Below, one piece after another: positions 16,550 to 25,530 of a stretch of DNA of 64,000 nucleotides (position 1 is its first letter; each line of letters starts with the position of its first letter). The translations under genes were made by a program, and so were the position numbers. Under the pieces are notes generated by a model, which saw only the letters and a list, made by a program, of their open reading frames with translations, did no database searches and had not been told where the DNA came from. Source of the stretch: Syntrophus sp963665935 (lineage in GTDB: Bacteria > Desulfobacterota > Syntrophia > Syntrophales > Syntrophaceae); assembly GCA_963665935.1 (NCBI GenBank), contig OY762510.1, positions 992,001-1,056,000 on the forward strand, read 5' to 3'.

Positions 16550-16942
16550 TTAGGATTCGCGAAAGATGAAGCTGCCAAAGATTTCGCTGCTACGAGTCTC
16601 TTCTTGTCCACTGCTCAATATTTTGTCTTTTATTGCATTGTCCGTTATGCAGTACACGCAGCTCACATGGTCAAAACGCCAACCTTCCTCCTCAATGGAC
16701 TTTATAACATTTCTGTAATCCTGGGGGTTCCTCCTTATTAATGCACCAATTAGAGCGGTGTCCCCTTTGGGCTTATTGATTGGGAGGTCGATCTGGAATA
16801 TTTTAATGCCAGCGGATTTTGCTTCACGAGCTTTCCCCGTAGGTGACAAATCAAGCTCATTTTCTATAAGTTGCTTCTGGTGAACAAGTTTTTTCTGATC
16901 TTCAACCCAACGTTCTCCTCGCATTGAATCCATGAATCGCAT
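16550..16942 (-). CDS. Hypothetical protein, 130 aa
   Basis: Not recognised. ATG 16942 is chosen because AGAGGAA lies about 5 nt upstream; a longer frame to 17032 adds an unlikely hydrophobic-basic segment. The protein is charged and soluble-looking, with the central stretch GDTALIGALIRRNPQDYRNV followed by IKSIEEEGWRFDHVSCVY and a C-terminal part containing Cys. No signal peptide, membrane span or known motif. It is in the same direction as the CMD gene and AT-rich like its surroundings. Confidence 0.6.
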   Translation of the reverse strand: MRFMDSMRGERWVEDQKKLVHQKQLIENELDLSPTGKAREAKSAGIKIFQIDLPINKPKGDTALIGALIRRNPQDYRNVIKSIEEEGWRFDHVSCVYCITDNAIKDKILSSGQEETRSSEIFGSFIFRES

Positions 16943-17460
16943 GATATTCCTCTTTCTTTTGATGTAGAAATAGATAAAGAGATAAAGGTGTAATCTGTAA
17001 CAATTAAAGACTTTTAAGCAGTTTACCCGCACAACTAAGGGAAATTTGACTTTCAGATAATGCCACCTTTCAAGATTAAGACAATACGGATTATTTACGG
17101 GAATGATACCATCTATAAACTGGTATAAGCAGATATGGCATAAACTGGATTTTTATCCGTTTCTCTTGAGGCGGTCGGTCGGCGGCCCTGTTCATGAATG
17201 AGCCTCATCCAGTCCTGTAAGAACTGTGACGTTAATCCTTGGGAGTAATTTGACGACATGCTTCGCCGGATCATGAGCCATCCCGTCACTCGCTTGAGGG
17301 AACTGCTTCCCGATTAGTGGAAGCGCATTATAATCGCTAATTCATGGCTTCAAGGAAAATATGGCTTAATCTTATTCTAGTTGACATAGAAATGATCTCT
17401 TCATACATTCCCAATTCAAAAAATTGATTTCTTATCAAGAATAAGGAGAGAAATAAAAAA
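16943..17460. other. Divergent intergenic region upstream of the purine pair
   Basis: About 520 bases. The middle (17150-17335) is GC-richer and resembles decayed coding DNA in short broken frames on the minus strand (for example MAHDPAKHVVKLLPRINVT), possibly transposon debris. The right end holds a promoter for the purine genes. Confidence 0.5.
17381..17409 (+). promoter_or_regulatory. Sigma-70 promoter of the purine gene pair
   Basis: TTGACA (17381-17386), 17-nt spacer, TACATT (17404-17409), followed by about 50 nt of leader, an AAGGAG ribosome site and the GTG start at 17461. Confidence 0.6.
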
Positions 17461-18192
17461 GTGAAAGAGAACTTATATGAATATCTGGCCGGCAACGAGT
17501 ATCCCGGCCGTGGCATCTGTATCGGAAAAACACCCGGCGGCAGGAAAGCCATGATTGCTTACTTTATCATGGGCCGCAGCGTAAACAGCCGTAACCGTGT
17601 CTTCGCCCCCATTGACGGCGGCATCTGCACCATGGCTGCCGACCCATCCAAGATGACGGACCCGCACCTGATTATTTACAACCCCGTGCTGACTCTGGGC
17701 AATACCACGATTGTGACAAACGGCGACCAGACCGACACCATCCGTGATTTTATCACCAGGGACATTTGCCCCGGCTATGGCTTCGAGGCCGCACTGAATA
17801 CCCGCACTTTTGAAGACGACGGCCCCAACTGGACGCCCCGCATTTCCGGCGTGGTCGATATGCGCATGGGCGGCTATAAGCTGAGCATTCTGAAGAGCGA
17901 CAACGGCAATGAAAACAGCCTTCAGCGCTTTACCTTCGATTATCCGCAGCCCCTCGCCGGAGAGGGGCACTTTATCAGTACCTACAAGTGCAACGGCGCT
18001 CCGATTCCAAGTTTTGTCGGCGAGCCGTTGCTCGTGGCCATGGACGGGGAAGACCCGGGCGAATACGCCGGCAGGCTGTGGAGGGCTCTGAACGAGGATA
18101 ACAAGGTAAGCCTGTTTGTGCGCACCATCGACCTGGCGACCCAGGCGTACAAAGACGTCATCATCAACAAATACAAAACGGTGGAGGAATAA
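17461..18192 (+). CDS. IMP cyclohydrolase, PurO-like family
   Basis: 243-aa protein of the IMP_cyclohyd (PurO-like) family, which closes FAICAR to IMP in the last purine step. Landmarks: YPGRGICIGKTPGGRKAMIAYF (split near 14-35), FIMGRSVNSRNRVF (about 35-48), PHLIIYNPV (about 68-76) and the C-terminal NGAPIPSFVGEPLLV (about 179-193). It starts with GTG and has an AAGGAG site about 12 nt upstream. It is followed 3 nt later by a stand-alone AICAR formyltransferase, so the two replace bifunctional PurH. This pairing is familiar from Clostridia, suggesting lateral acquisition. Confidence 0.85.
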   Translation: MKENLYEYLAGNEYPGRGICIGKTPGGRKAMIAYFIMGRSVNSRNRVFAPIDGGICTMAADPSKMTDPHLIIYNPVLTLGNTTIVTNGDQTDTIRDFITRDICPGYGFEAALNTRTFEDDGPNWTPRISGVVDMRMGGYKLSILKSDNGNENSLQRFTFDYPQPLAGEGHFISTYKCNGAPIPSFVGEPLLVAMDGEDPGEYAGRLWRALNEDNKVSLFVRTIDLATQAYKDVIINKYKTVEE

Positions 18193-18195
18193 GGA

Positions 18196-19374
18196 ATGAA
18201 CGAATTAGCGCTTAAATACGGCTGCAACCCCAACCAGAAGCCTGCCAGAATCTTCATGGCGGACGGCAGCAATCTGCCTGTTGTCGTATTGAACGGCAAG
18301 CCCGGCTACATCAACTTTTTGGACGCCTTCAACAGCTGGCAGCTGGTAAAGGAACTGAACGAGAATATCGGCATGGTTGCCGCGGCCTCCTTTAAGCATG
18401 TGTCCCCCGCCGGCGCTGCCCTGGGTTATCCACTGGACGATATCCTTCGCAAAATGTATCACATCGACGCCGATATAAAGCTTTCTCCGCTGGCCTGTGC
18501 TTACGCACGCGCCCGCGGCGCCGATCGCATGAGCAGCTTTGGGGACTATATCGCGCTGAGCGATGTGTGCGATGTGCCCACGGCGCAGATCATCAAGCCC
18601 GAAGTAACCGACGGCATCATTGCCCCGGGTTATGAGCCGGAAGCACTGGACATTCTAAAGACCAAGAAAAACGGTAACTACAATGTGCTCGCCATCGATC
18701 CGGACTATGTACCCGCCTCCCTGGAACACAAGCAGGTGTTCGGCATTACCTTTGAGCAGGGCCGCAACAGCCTCAAGATCGACAGCAGTATGCTTGAAAA
18801 TATCGTGACCGAGAACAAGACCCTGACCGATGCGCAGAAACGCGATCTGGTGCTGAGTCTGATTGCTCTGAAATACACGCAGTCCAACAGCGTCTGCTAC
18901 GTCAAGGACGGCCAGGTCATCGGCGTCGGCGCCGGCCAGCAGAGCCGCATCCACTGCACCCGCCTTGCCGGACAGAAGGCCGACAACTGGCAGTTGCGCC
19001 ATATGCCCAAAGTGCTGGATCTGCCTTTCCGCAGTGATGTTTCCAAGCCCAACCGCGACAATGCCATCGATGTTTATCTCGGCGATACCCCTGAGGACGT
19101 CATCGGCGACGAGGTATGGGCCGAAATCTTCACCCGCCGTCCCGACCCTTTGACGGCAGCGGAAAAGAAGGAATGGCTGAGCAAGGTGACCGGCGTTGCT
19201 CTAGGCAGCGACGCATTCTTCCCCTTCGGTGACAACATCGAGCGCGCCCACCGCAGCGGCGTGACCGCCATTGTTGAACCCGGCGGCTCTATCCGCGACC
19301 AGCAGGTGATTGACACCTGCAACAGATACGGCATTGTCATGGCATTTTGCGGACTGCGCCTGTTTCACCATTAA
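18196..19374 (+). CDS. purH: AICAR formyltransferase without cyclohydrolase domain
   Basis: 392-aa enzyme matching the C-terminal (AICARFT) half of PurH: it formylates AICAR with 10-formyl-THF. Signature stretches include LKYGCNPNQKPA (about 5-16), AASFKHVSPAGAALG (about 62-76, with the catalytic Lys-His pair), SPLACAYARARGADRMSSFGD (split near 97-117), VGAGQQSRIHCTRLAG (about 245-260) and GSDAFFPFGDNIERA. The IMP cyclohydrolase domain normally fused at the N-terminus is absent; the PurO-like gene just upstream supplies that step. A terminator follows. Confidence 0.93.
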   Translation: MNELALKYGCNPNQKPARIFMADGSNLPVVVLNGKPGYINFLDAFNSWQLVKELNENIGMVAAASFKHVSPAGAALGYPLDDILRKMYHIDADIKLSPLACAYARARGADRMSSFGDYIALSDVCDVPTAQIIKPEVTDGIIAPGYEPEALDILKTKKNGNYNVLAIDPDYVPASLEHKQVFGITFEQGRNSLKIDSSMLENIVTENKTLTDAQKRDLVLSLIALKYTQSNSVCYVKDGQVIGVGAGQQSRIHCTRLAGQKADNWQLRHMPKVLDLPFRSDVSKPNRDNAIDVYLGDTPEDVIGDEVWAEIFTRRPDPLTAAEKKEWLSKVTGVALGSDAFFPFGDNIERAHRSGVTAIVEPGGSIRDQQVIDTCNRYGIVMAFCGLRLFHH

Positions 19375-19400
19375 AACAGGGCTTTTCGCCACAGCGCGTT

Positions 19401-19444
19401 TCCCGCTGAGCGTGGGGCCGGGATTCGGGAGGCGGGATTTTTTT
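19401..19444 (+). terminator. Intrinsic terminator after the purine pair
   Basis: TCCCGC (19401-19406) pairs with GCGGGA (19432-19437) around a GC-rich 25-nt loop, followed by seven T residues (19438-19444). The long loop makes it less than ideal, but the T-run is good. Confidence 0.55.
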
Positions 19445-19598
19445 GGACATAGCACTTAATTTCAGGGAACAGCTCAATATTCCAAGTTATTCCGGTTGTG
19501 ATCACGGATTTGAGTTGGTGCCGTATGTGGACCGGCGGGTCGGTGTTTGAGATGCTATGCAGGATCCGTCGAAACATTGTTCGGTGAAACGCATCAGG

Positions 19599-20726
19599 AT
19601 GAGGATAATCCGCACCGAAGTCTATCGATTTTCACTTCGCTTCATCGCGCCGCTCAAGGTCGGCAGTGAGCTCCTGCAGAACCGGAAAGGGCTTCTACTC
19701 TCCCTGACGGACGATTACAACCACTGCAGTTACGGGGAAATTGCTCCCTTGGCCGGCTTTGATTCGACAACGCTGGAACGATGCCTTCAGGATATTCCTG
19801 ACCTCGGAAATTTCCTGAACAATGCGGGGCTTTTTTATGACCGGTTTGAAATCACAGCGCCCCTGCTGGACATTGTCGACTGCCCGGTATCGTCGTGGAC
19901 GGGACATACGCTGTTCGGCCTGGAAAGCGCCCTGCTGGGCCTTTATCTCCAGGCCAGGGGAAAAGACAACCTGAAGGGCCTCTTTCGTCTTCCGAATGAG
20001 CCGCTGAGGATCCCGGTCAACGCCCTTTTTATTCCGGAGTCCACAGAGGAAGGCCTGGACCGGCAGATACGGGACCTGAAAAACAGTGGGACCACCACGT
20101 TCAAGATCAAGATCGGCAGGCTCCCGGAAGAGGTGGAAATCCGGCAGATTCACCGGCTTGCCGCAGAGATGGGGACAGGGGTATCCCTGCGCCTGGACGG
20201 GAACCGGAACCTGACGCCGGCGGCCTACAGGCGTTATTTTGCGGCCCTCTGTGATCTTCCCGTAGAATATGTGGAAGAACCCCTTGCGTTGGAGGAGCTG
20301 GAAAGGGCAGGCGACGTCCCCTGGCCGCTCGCCCTGGATGAATCCCTGACGCGCTTTCTCGATCCGGAAGAGCCCCGTCTCTCCGAGCTGGACGCGGCTG
20401 TCCGGACGGTCATTCTGAAACCCGGATTGCTCCGGGGGTTGCACACCATGGCGCGGGCCGTGAAGGATGCCGAGGACACCAGCATCCGGACGATCTTCAG
20501 CTCCGCCTTCAATTCCGGGATTTCCCTCGCTGTCCTGGGCGTCTTTTCCCGGCTGGTCGGCCTCCCGCCCGAAACGGTCCATGGTCTGGATACGTTGCGC
20601 TATCTTGCCGCCGATGTCCTGCAGCCGTCCCCGTCCATTCGCGGGGGAAAACTGGAAATTCCCGACAGGCTGCTCTTCGGGGGGGCTTCGTTGAATCCAT
20701 CCTGCATTGGGGAAAGAGTCCTGTGA
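19599..20726 (+). CDS. menC: o-Succinylbenzoate synthase
   Basis: Enolase-superfamily dehydratase converting SHCHC to o-succinylbenzoate. It shows the superfamily residues: the acid/base Lys in TTFKIKIG, metal ligands in LRLDGNRNL, VEYVEEPL and LALDESLT, and the second Lys in VILKPGLL. About 375 aa from ATG 19599; an in-frame ATG at 19557 would add 14 residues that do not look like the MenC start, and neither has a clear ribosome site. The stop overlaps the menE GTG. First gene of menC-menE-menH-menA. Confidence 0.93.
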   Translation: MRIIRTEVYRFSLRFIAPLKVGSELLQNRKGLLLSLTDDYNHCSYGEIAPLAGFDSTTLERCLQDIPDLGNFLNNAGLFYDRFEITAPLLDIVDCPVSSWTGHTLFGLESALLGLYLQARGKDNLKGLFRLPNEPLRIPVNALFIPESTEEGLDRQIRDLKNSGTTTFKIKIGRLPEEVEIRQIHRLAAEMGTGVSLRLDGNRNLTPAAYRRYFAALCDLPVEYVEEPLALEELERAGDVPWPLALDESLTRFLDPEEPRLSELDAAVRTVILKPGLLRGLHTMARAVKDAEDTSIRTIFSSAFNSGISLAVLGVFSRLVGLPPETVHGLDTLRYLAADVLQPSPSIRGGKLEIPDRLLFGGASLNPSCIGERVL

Positions 20727-22183
20727 AGCCGCCTTTCCTGCAGAACGAATCCATCGACCTGGAACGACTCTTTGAAGAATACCGGGAAAATCCGGCACTG
20801 GTGACGCCGGAGGGCACCCGGACCTTTGGCGAAATCCGGAAGCGCCTCGGAATCGTGATCGCCAATCTGGAAAAGGCCGGGATCCGCAAGGGCGATTCGG
20901 TGGCTCTCCATGGGGAAAACAGCGAACTGCACCTCCACCTCTTTCTCGCCGCCTGGGTGATGGGATTCCTCTATCTTCCCCTGGATTTCAAGGCGCCCCT
21001 GGGGAGCCTGCTCGAAACGGCACCCTTCGATTTTCTGGTGACAAGCGATGATGCGCCGCCTTCCAGCGACTTTGCCGTTCTTCACCCGGAGCAACTGCTG
21101 CCGAAGGACTCCGACACGGACTTTCAGCCGGACAGCCAGCCCTGGCCGGCAATCCCCTTCAGCCAGGAAGCAAGCGCCATCTTCACCTCGGGCTCGACGG
21201 GGAAACCCCGGGGCATCGTCCATACCGTGGGAAATTATGTTTACAGCGCCCTGGGGACCAACGAATTCATCGGATTGGAGCCGGCGGACCGCTGGCTTCT
21301 CAGTCTCCCCCTTTTCCACGTCGGCGGCGCCCTGATCTGGGTCCGGACCCTGCTTTCCGGCAGTACGTGCATCCTGCCGGAAAGGCTGAGAAGAATCGAT
21401 ACGGCAGTACTGGCCCACTCCCCGTCGGCCCTGTCTCTCGTGCCGACCCAGCTCATCCGTTTTCTGGCCTCCGAAGAGATTGTCTCAGTCCTCCAGAAGA
21501 CCAAGGCCATTCAACTGGGCGGCGCTCCCTTGCCGGCCTGGTTGATCGAAAAGGCGCTGGATCTGGGCATTCCCGTGATGCCGACCTACGGGTCCACGGA
21601 ATCCTGCACCCAGGCCACGGGGGTGGCGCGGGGTTCCGGCAGGAAAGCCTATTTCACCGCCGGACGGCCTATTCCCTACCGGGAGGTCCGGATTGCCGAG
21701 GACGGGACCATCCTGCTGGGGGGAAAAACGCTTTTTTCGCGATACCTTGACAAGCCCCCCAAGCCGCTTGTCCCAGGAAACCGGATTTTTTCAACCGCCG
21801 ACTTCGGCTATCTCGATCCGGAAGGCAATCTCGTGGTCCTGGGGCGGAAGGATGGGATCTTCATCTCCGGAGGCGAGAACATCTCTCCCTTCGAGATCGA
21901 AAATGCCTTGCTGAGGCTGGATTCCGTCGTAACCGCCATCGCTGTGCCAGTCCCCGATCGGGAATACGGACTGGTCCCCTGGGCCTTCGTCGAAATGCCG
22001 GGGCCTTTCAACGAGGCGGAGATGCTTGTCGCTCTGAAATCGCGCCTGCCCGGCTACAAGGTCCCCAAGCGGATTCTCCTGATGGAACACCGGGATAAAG
22101 AGGAAAAGTTGAAATACAGCCGGGAGGCACTGGCGAAGCAGGCCGGAGAAATCGCCCGGCAGGGGCGGGAAGACAGCCGATGA
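20723..22183 (+). CDS. menE: o-Succinylbenzoate-CoA ligase
   Basis: Adenylate-forming ligase that activates o-succinylbenzoate to its CoA ester for MenB. 486 aa from GTG 20723, overlapping the menC stop (GTGA). Core motifs: the P-loop IFTSGSTGKPRG (about 153-164), MPTYGSTESCT (about 288-298), TADFGYLDPEGNLVVLGRKD (about 355-374), FISGGENISPFEIE and a catalytic-type Lys in the C-terminal KEEKLKYSR. Translationally coupled to both neighbours. Confidence 0.95.
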   Translation: MKPPFLQNESIDLERLFEEYRENPALVTPEGTRTFGEIRKRLGIVIANLEKAGIRKGDSVALHGENSELHLHLFLAAWVMGFLYLPLDFKAPLGSLLETAPFDFLVTSDDAPPSSDFAVLHPEQLLPKDSDTDFQPDSQPWPAIPFSQEASAIFTSGSTGKPRGIVHTVGNYVYSALGTNEFIGLEPADRWLLSLPLFHVGGALIWVRTLLSGSTCILPERLRRIDTAVLAHSPSALSLVPTQLIRFLASEEIVSVLQKTKAIQLGGAPLPAWLIEKALDLGIPVMPTYGSTESCTQATGVARGSGRKAYFTAGRPIPYREVRIAEDGTILLGGKTLFSRYLDKPPKPLVPGNRIFSTADFGYLDPEGNLVVLGRKDGIFISGGENISPFEIENALLRLDSVVTAIAVPVPDREYGLVPWAFVEMPGPFNEAEMLVALKSRLPGYKVPKRILLMEHRDKEEKLKYSREALAKQAGEIARQGREDSR

Positions 22184-23031
22184 AAGACACGGTCCTGCAT
22201 TATGAAGAATTCGGCCATCGGGATTCCGGCGCCTTTGTCTTTCTCCATGGATTTATGGGGAATCGCCACTCTCTGAAGGCCATCACGGAGCCCCTTGCCG
22301 GGACCTGCCATTGCCTTGCCTTCGACCTTCCCGGTCATGGCCGGTCCCTCTTTGACCGGAAGGATTTTCTTAACAGCCTACGGACTCTGGAAGACGTGGC
22401 CAATCTTGTCCTGCGGGATCTCGAAGCCCTGGGCGTAAACCGTTTCAGCCTCTACGGATACTCCATGGGAGGAAGGGTGGCGCAGAATATCGCCCTCCTG
22501 GCGCCGGACCGGATCGAACGGCTGGTGATCGAGTCGGCTTCTTTCGGCATTGCCGATCCGGAGGAAAGGCAGCAGCGTTATCTGCGGGATCTGGCCCTGC
22601 TGGCCAATGTCCGGACGGAGAAGGATCTTGCGGCATTCCTGGAAGGGTGGTATCGTCTCCCCCTCTTTCGCACCCTTGATGGCACACCCGCTCTGCAGCG
22701 GATTCTCCGGGAAAGGCGGGACAACAGCATTGAAGAACTCCGCCGCGCCCTGAAGATCATGAGCGTCGGCAACCACTCCTTCTTTGCGGAGCGCCTGGCG
22801 GTCCTGCATTTTCCGCTGTTCTACTTCTGCGGAGAAAAGGATGAGGCCTATACCGGAACCGCCCAAAAGATGAAGGAAGGTATCCCCAGGATGAACGTAA
22901 CGGTATTTCGCGACGCCTCTCACAATGTCCACGCCCAGTTCCCGGAACAGATCCTCGGCGCTCTGGAGCGGATACTCAAGGCGGATCATCTCATCGTTCC
23001 TCCGGGGACGAAGGAAGGAGCCGAAGCGTGA
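22180..23031 (+). CDS. menH: SHCHC synthase (alpha/beta hydrolase)
   Basis: Eliminates pyruvate from the MenD product to give SHCHC. 283-aa alpha/beta hydrolase: oxyanion segment FLHGFMGNRHS (about 21-31), FDLPGHGRS (about 48-56), nucleophile elbow GYSMGGRVA (about 94-102, Ser), acid in CGEKDEAY and the catalytic His in FRDASHNVH. It overlaps menE by four bases (ATGA) and menA by four bases (GTGA). MenH assignment rests on the elbow and on its position between menE and menA. Confidence 0.93.
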   Translation: MKDTVLHYEEFGHRDSGAFVFLHGFMGNRHSLKAITEPLAGTCHCLAFDLPGHGRSLFDRKDFLNSLRTLEDVANLVLRDLEALGVNRFSLYGYSMGGRVAQNIALLAPDRIERLVIESASFGIADPEERQQRYLRDLALLANVRTEKDLAAFLEGWYRLPLFRTLDGTPALQRILRERRDNSIEELRRALKIMSVGNHSFFAERLAVLHFPLFYFCGEKDEAYTGTAQKMKEGIPRMNVTVFRDASHNVHAQFPEQILGALERILKADHLIVPPGTKEGAEA

Positions 23032-23912
23032 ATCGAGAAAAATTAAAGGCGTGGGTGCAGGCCAGCCGCCCCCCCTTCTTTGTCGCCACTCTGATTCCCC
23101 TGACCGCCGGGGCGGTTCTGGCAGGCCGGCAGGGATCTTTTGACTTTCTCCATTTTTTCCTGGTCCTCTTCGCATCTTTTCTGGTGCATTTCGCTACGAA
23201 CATTTCCAACGATTACTTCGATCACATGCAGGGAACCGATGCCGGGGAATCCATCGGCGGGTCCCGCGTGCTTCAGGAAGGCAAGATCACGGTAACGGAG
23301 TTGGGGAAAGCCATCATCCTTCTCTACACCGTCGCCGCGCTTACCGGATTTTATCTCGTCTGGACCCTGAAACTGTGGGCGATTCTTCCCCTGATGGTCC
23401 TGGCCTTTTTCAGCAGCCTCTTTTACGTGGCCCCCCCCGTCAAGTACGGCTACCACGGCCTTGGCGAATTTTTCGTGGCCATCAACATGGGGCCGGTGAT
23501 GGTGATGGGTTCCAACTGGGTCATCCTGGGCCGGGTGGACTGGTCGGCCCTGCCCGTTTCCTTCCCTATCGGACTGATGGTTGCGTTGATTCTTTATTAT
23601 CAGAGCCTGCCCGACATGGAAACGGACCGTGCGGTGGGCAAGCGCACCCTGGCTGTCCGCCTCGGGAAAAGAGGCGCCCGGATCTTTCTGATGGCCTTCT
23701 GGATCGCGATTTATACCAGCATCGCCCTCCTGACCCTCACGGGCTGTTTTTCCCGCATCGCCTGGGGCACGCTCTTGACGCTGCCGTTTCCGATCAAGGT
23801 CTGGAGACTTGTCGTGTCGACCCGCGATTGGGTGGAACTGGACTCTTATGGGAAATACATCCGCATCTTCTACTTTGTCAACGGCCTGATCCTCATTTTA
23901 GCCCTGCTTTAA
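23028..23912 (+). CDS. menA: 1,4-dihydroxy-2-naphthoate prenyltransferase
   Basis: UbiA-family membrane enzyme attaching the polyprenyl tail to DHNA. 294 aa with about eight hydrophobic segments. The two Asp-rich prenyl-diphosphate motifs are present: NISNDYFDHMQGTDAGE (about 59-75) and LPDMETDRAVGKRTLAVRLG (about 197-216). It starts with GTG overlapping the menH stop. It completes all core Men steps in this window except the methyltransferase, which is at 45 kb. Confidence 0.95.
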   Translation: MNREKLKAWVQASRPPFFVATLIPLTAGAVLAGRQGSFDFLHFFLVLFASFLVHFATNISNDYFDHMQGTDAGESIGGSRVLQEGKITVTELGKAIILLYTVAALTGFYLVWTLKLWAILPLMVLAFFSSLFYVAPPVKYGYHGLGEFFVAINMGPVMVMGSNWVILGRVDWSALPVSFPIGLMVALILYYQSLPDMETDRAVGKRTLAVRLGKRGARIFLMAFWIAIYTSIALLTLTGCFSRIAWGTLLTLPFPIKVWRLVVSTRDWVELDSYGKYIRIFYFVNGLILILALL

Positions 23913-24240
23913 AGCCGGATCGTCTTTTAGGGGAATGACCCGGCGGCAGGCAGAAGGGATGCCGTGGGAAGACCTCCGGGAAAAGGCAATGGCAAAGCCG
24001 GCTCAGCTCGCCAAAAGGATTGCGTTAAAAGGGGAATTCAGATATTCTTTCATTAAAGTTAATCGTAAATCCCACGCCTCAATAAACCCGATAAACTGAA
24101 GCATGGCCATGCCCTCCCGGGACGCGGGTTTCAGGATGTACAGGGACATGGGGGTCAGCAAAATTGCCGTAACAGCGGAAATGAAGATTTTCAGCGGTGT
24201 GGAAAGGATACTTTAACACTCAGACGAAAGGAGAAGAACC
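23913..24240. other. Intergenic region after menA
   Basis: About 330 bases. A minus-strand 48-codon frame (24003-24149) could encode a partly hydrophobic peptide but lacks a ribosome site, so it is not called. The end of the region supplies the ribosome site (AAAGGAGAAG) for the stress-protein gene. Confidence 0.5.
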
Positions 24241-24717
24241 ATGGGGAAAAAATTCTTGGTGGCATTAGACAAATCCAGCAATTCCCTGAGGGCCGTCCAG
24301 TTCCTGGCGAACTCCATCAATCCCAACTCCCAGGTAACGCTCATGAGCGTCGTGGCGGATCCGGCGGCAGCCTGCGAGCTGAAAGGGCCTTCTGAAATAC
24401 ATCCCCTGTTGGCGGAAGAACTCAAGGACTTCTGCCTCGTTGAGGAAGCCAAAAGGGCCGCCGCCGAGGGCTTCCTGGATGAAGCAAAGAAAGCCCTGAT
24501 CAAGGCGGGCTTTCCTGCCGACAATATTTGCGTTGAGCTTTGCGGACAGGAAGCCGATATCGCCGAGGACATCCTTGTTGAGGCAAGGAGAGGGAATTAC
24601 GACGCCATTCTTCTGGGCCGGCGGGGCATCGCCGGGAAAAAGAAGTTCACCTTTGGCAGCATTGCCAACAAGATCGTCAATCATGCGGAAGACATCTCGA
24701 TCATCGTTGTAGACTGA
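24241..24717 (+). CDS. Universal stress protein (UspA family)
   Basis: 158-aa Usp fold protein. It begins with the typical KKFLVALDKSSNSLRAVQF strand and ends with the ATP-binding loop GRRGIAGKKKFTFGSIANKIV (split near 133-153), matching G-2x-G-9x-G(S/T), then IIVVD. This subtype usually binds ATP. Cytoplasmic and likely stress or energy-status linked. A GC-rich hairpin follows, so it is probably monocistronic. Confidence 0.92.
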   Translation: MGKKFLVALDKSSNSLRAVQFLANSINPNSQVTLMSVVADPAAACELKGPSEIHPLLAEELKDFCLVEEAKRAAAEGFLDEAKKALIKAGFPADNICVELCGQEADIAEDILVEARRGNYDAILLGRRGIAGKKKFTFGSIANKIVNHAEDISIIVVD

Positions 24718-24732
24718 CGGGCGGAACATTTT

Positions 24733-24772
24733 GCGCCCCCCCAACGCGGGAATGAAAAAAAACGGGGGGCGC
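24733..24772 (+). terminator. Stem-loop after the universal stress gene
   Basis: GCGCCCCCC (24733-24741) pairs with GGGGGGCGC (24764-24772); the 22-nt loop is A-rich. There is only a short T-run downstream, so it is a plausible but not textbook terminator. Confidence 0.5.
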
Positions 24773-24879
24773 CGCTTTCCATTCCGAACCATCATGTCTG
24801 ATGACTTTTTCATTGACATACCATCACGCTTTTCTTATCTTCCCTCTGAAAATATCCCTGTAAAAAATGGACGTTCAAA

Positions 24880-25401
24880 ATGGCACAATATGAAGCCGTT
24901 GTGGCGAGTCTCCTTCCCAACGGAAGGGCGGAGATTGTTATCCGGCCCGACAAGCCGGGCATTCCCGATGCGCAAGAAATCGCCCGGCGGGTTTGCCACT
25001 GCGCGACAGACAATTCCATCGTCCGGACCGAGGCATTGAACCGGGCCGGCGCTTCGGTCGGAGACTTGGTGTCCGTCTCCCGCAAGCCCTACGCCGTCCT
25101 CAAGAATGTCTTCACCCTGATTGGACTTCCCCTGATGGCCGCCATTGCGGGCGGTTTGCTGGGGAGCCGGATGGGAAGCGCCGGGATGGGTATCGCCGTC
25201 CTCGCCGGGGCATTGCTGGGCATCATGCTGGGGCTTTGGTCTTATCGGCGCGGGTCCGCAGAGAATATGCCGGTCATCGATGCCGTCATTCAATCCCGGG
25301 ACAAATTTACCGACATTTTTCCCGGTCAGGCCGGCGCTGGAGGGAAGGAGCCGTCAGGCTGCCAGGTTGGCTGTGACCGTTGTAATCCGTGGCTATCGTA
25401 A
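24880..25401 (+). CDS. RseC/MucC-like membrane protein
   Basis: 173 aa, resembling the RseC/SoxR-reducing-system family: an N-terminal domain with GRAEIVIRPDK and a Cys pair (CHC, about 38-40), VGDLVSVSRKP (about 60-70), then two membrane segments (FTLIGLPLMAAIAGGLLG and MGIAVLAGALLGIMLGLW). An unusual C-terminal tail carries CQVGCDRC (about 160-167). RseC homologues accompany Rnf/Rsx-type complexes, and here it precedes ApbE and the rnf operon. Probable role is Rnf assembly or redox modulation, inferred from context. Confidence 0.75.
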   Translation: MAQYEAVVASLLPNGRAEIVIRPDKPGIPDAQEIARRVCHCATDNSIVRTEALNRAGASVGDLVSVSRKPYAVLKNVFTLIGLPLMAAIAGGLLGSRMGSAGMGIAVLAGALLGIMLGLWSYRRGSAENMPVIDAVIQSRDKFTDIFPGQAGAGGKEPSGCQVGCDRCNPWLS

Positions 25402-25530
25402 TTCCTTCCGTTATTTCTGAAATCCCCAGAATTCCCCGTCACGATGCCGAAAACCAGCAGGCGTGGTGCAGCCCTGCAGGACCTGCCCGGCACACCCAGT
25501 TGAAAAAAGCGGGATAAGAAAAAGAAGATC

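Noticed and set aside
17150..17335. Possible transposase remnant upstream of the purine pair
   Set aside because: Only short broken frames; not enough to name a family.
24003..24149. 48-codon minus-strand ORF with hydrophobic start after menA
   Set aside because: No ribosome site and no family; the open frame extends upstream without a start codon, so it is more likely chance or a remnant.
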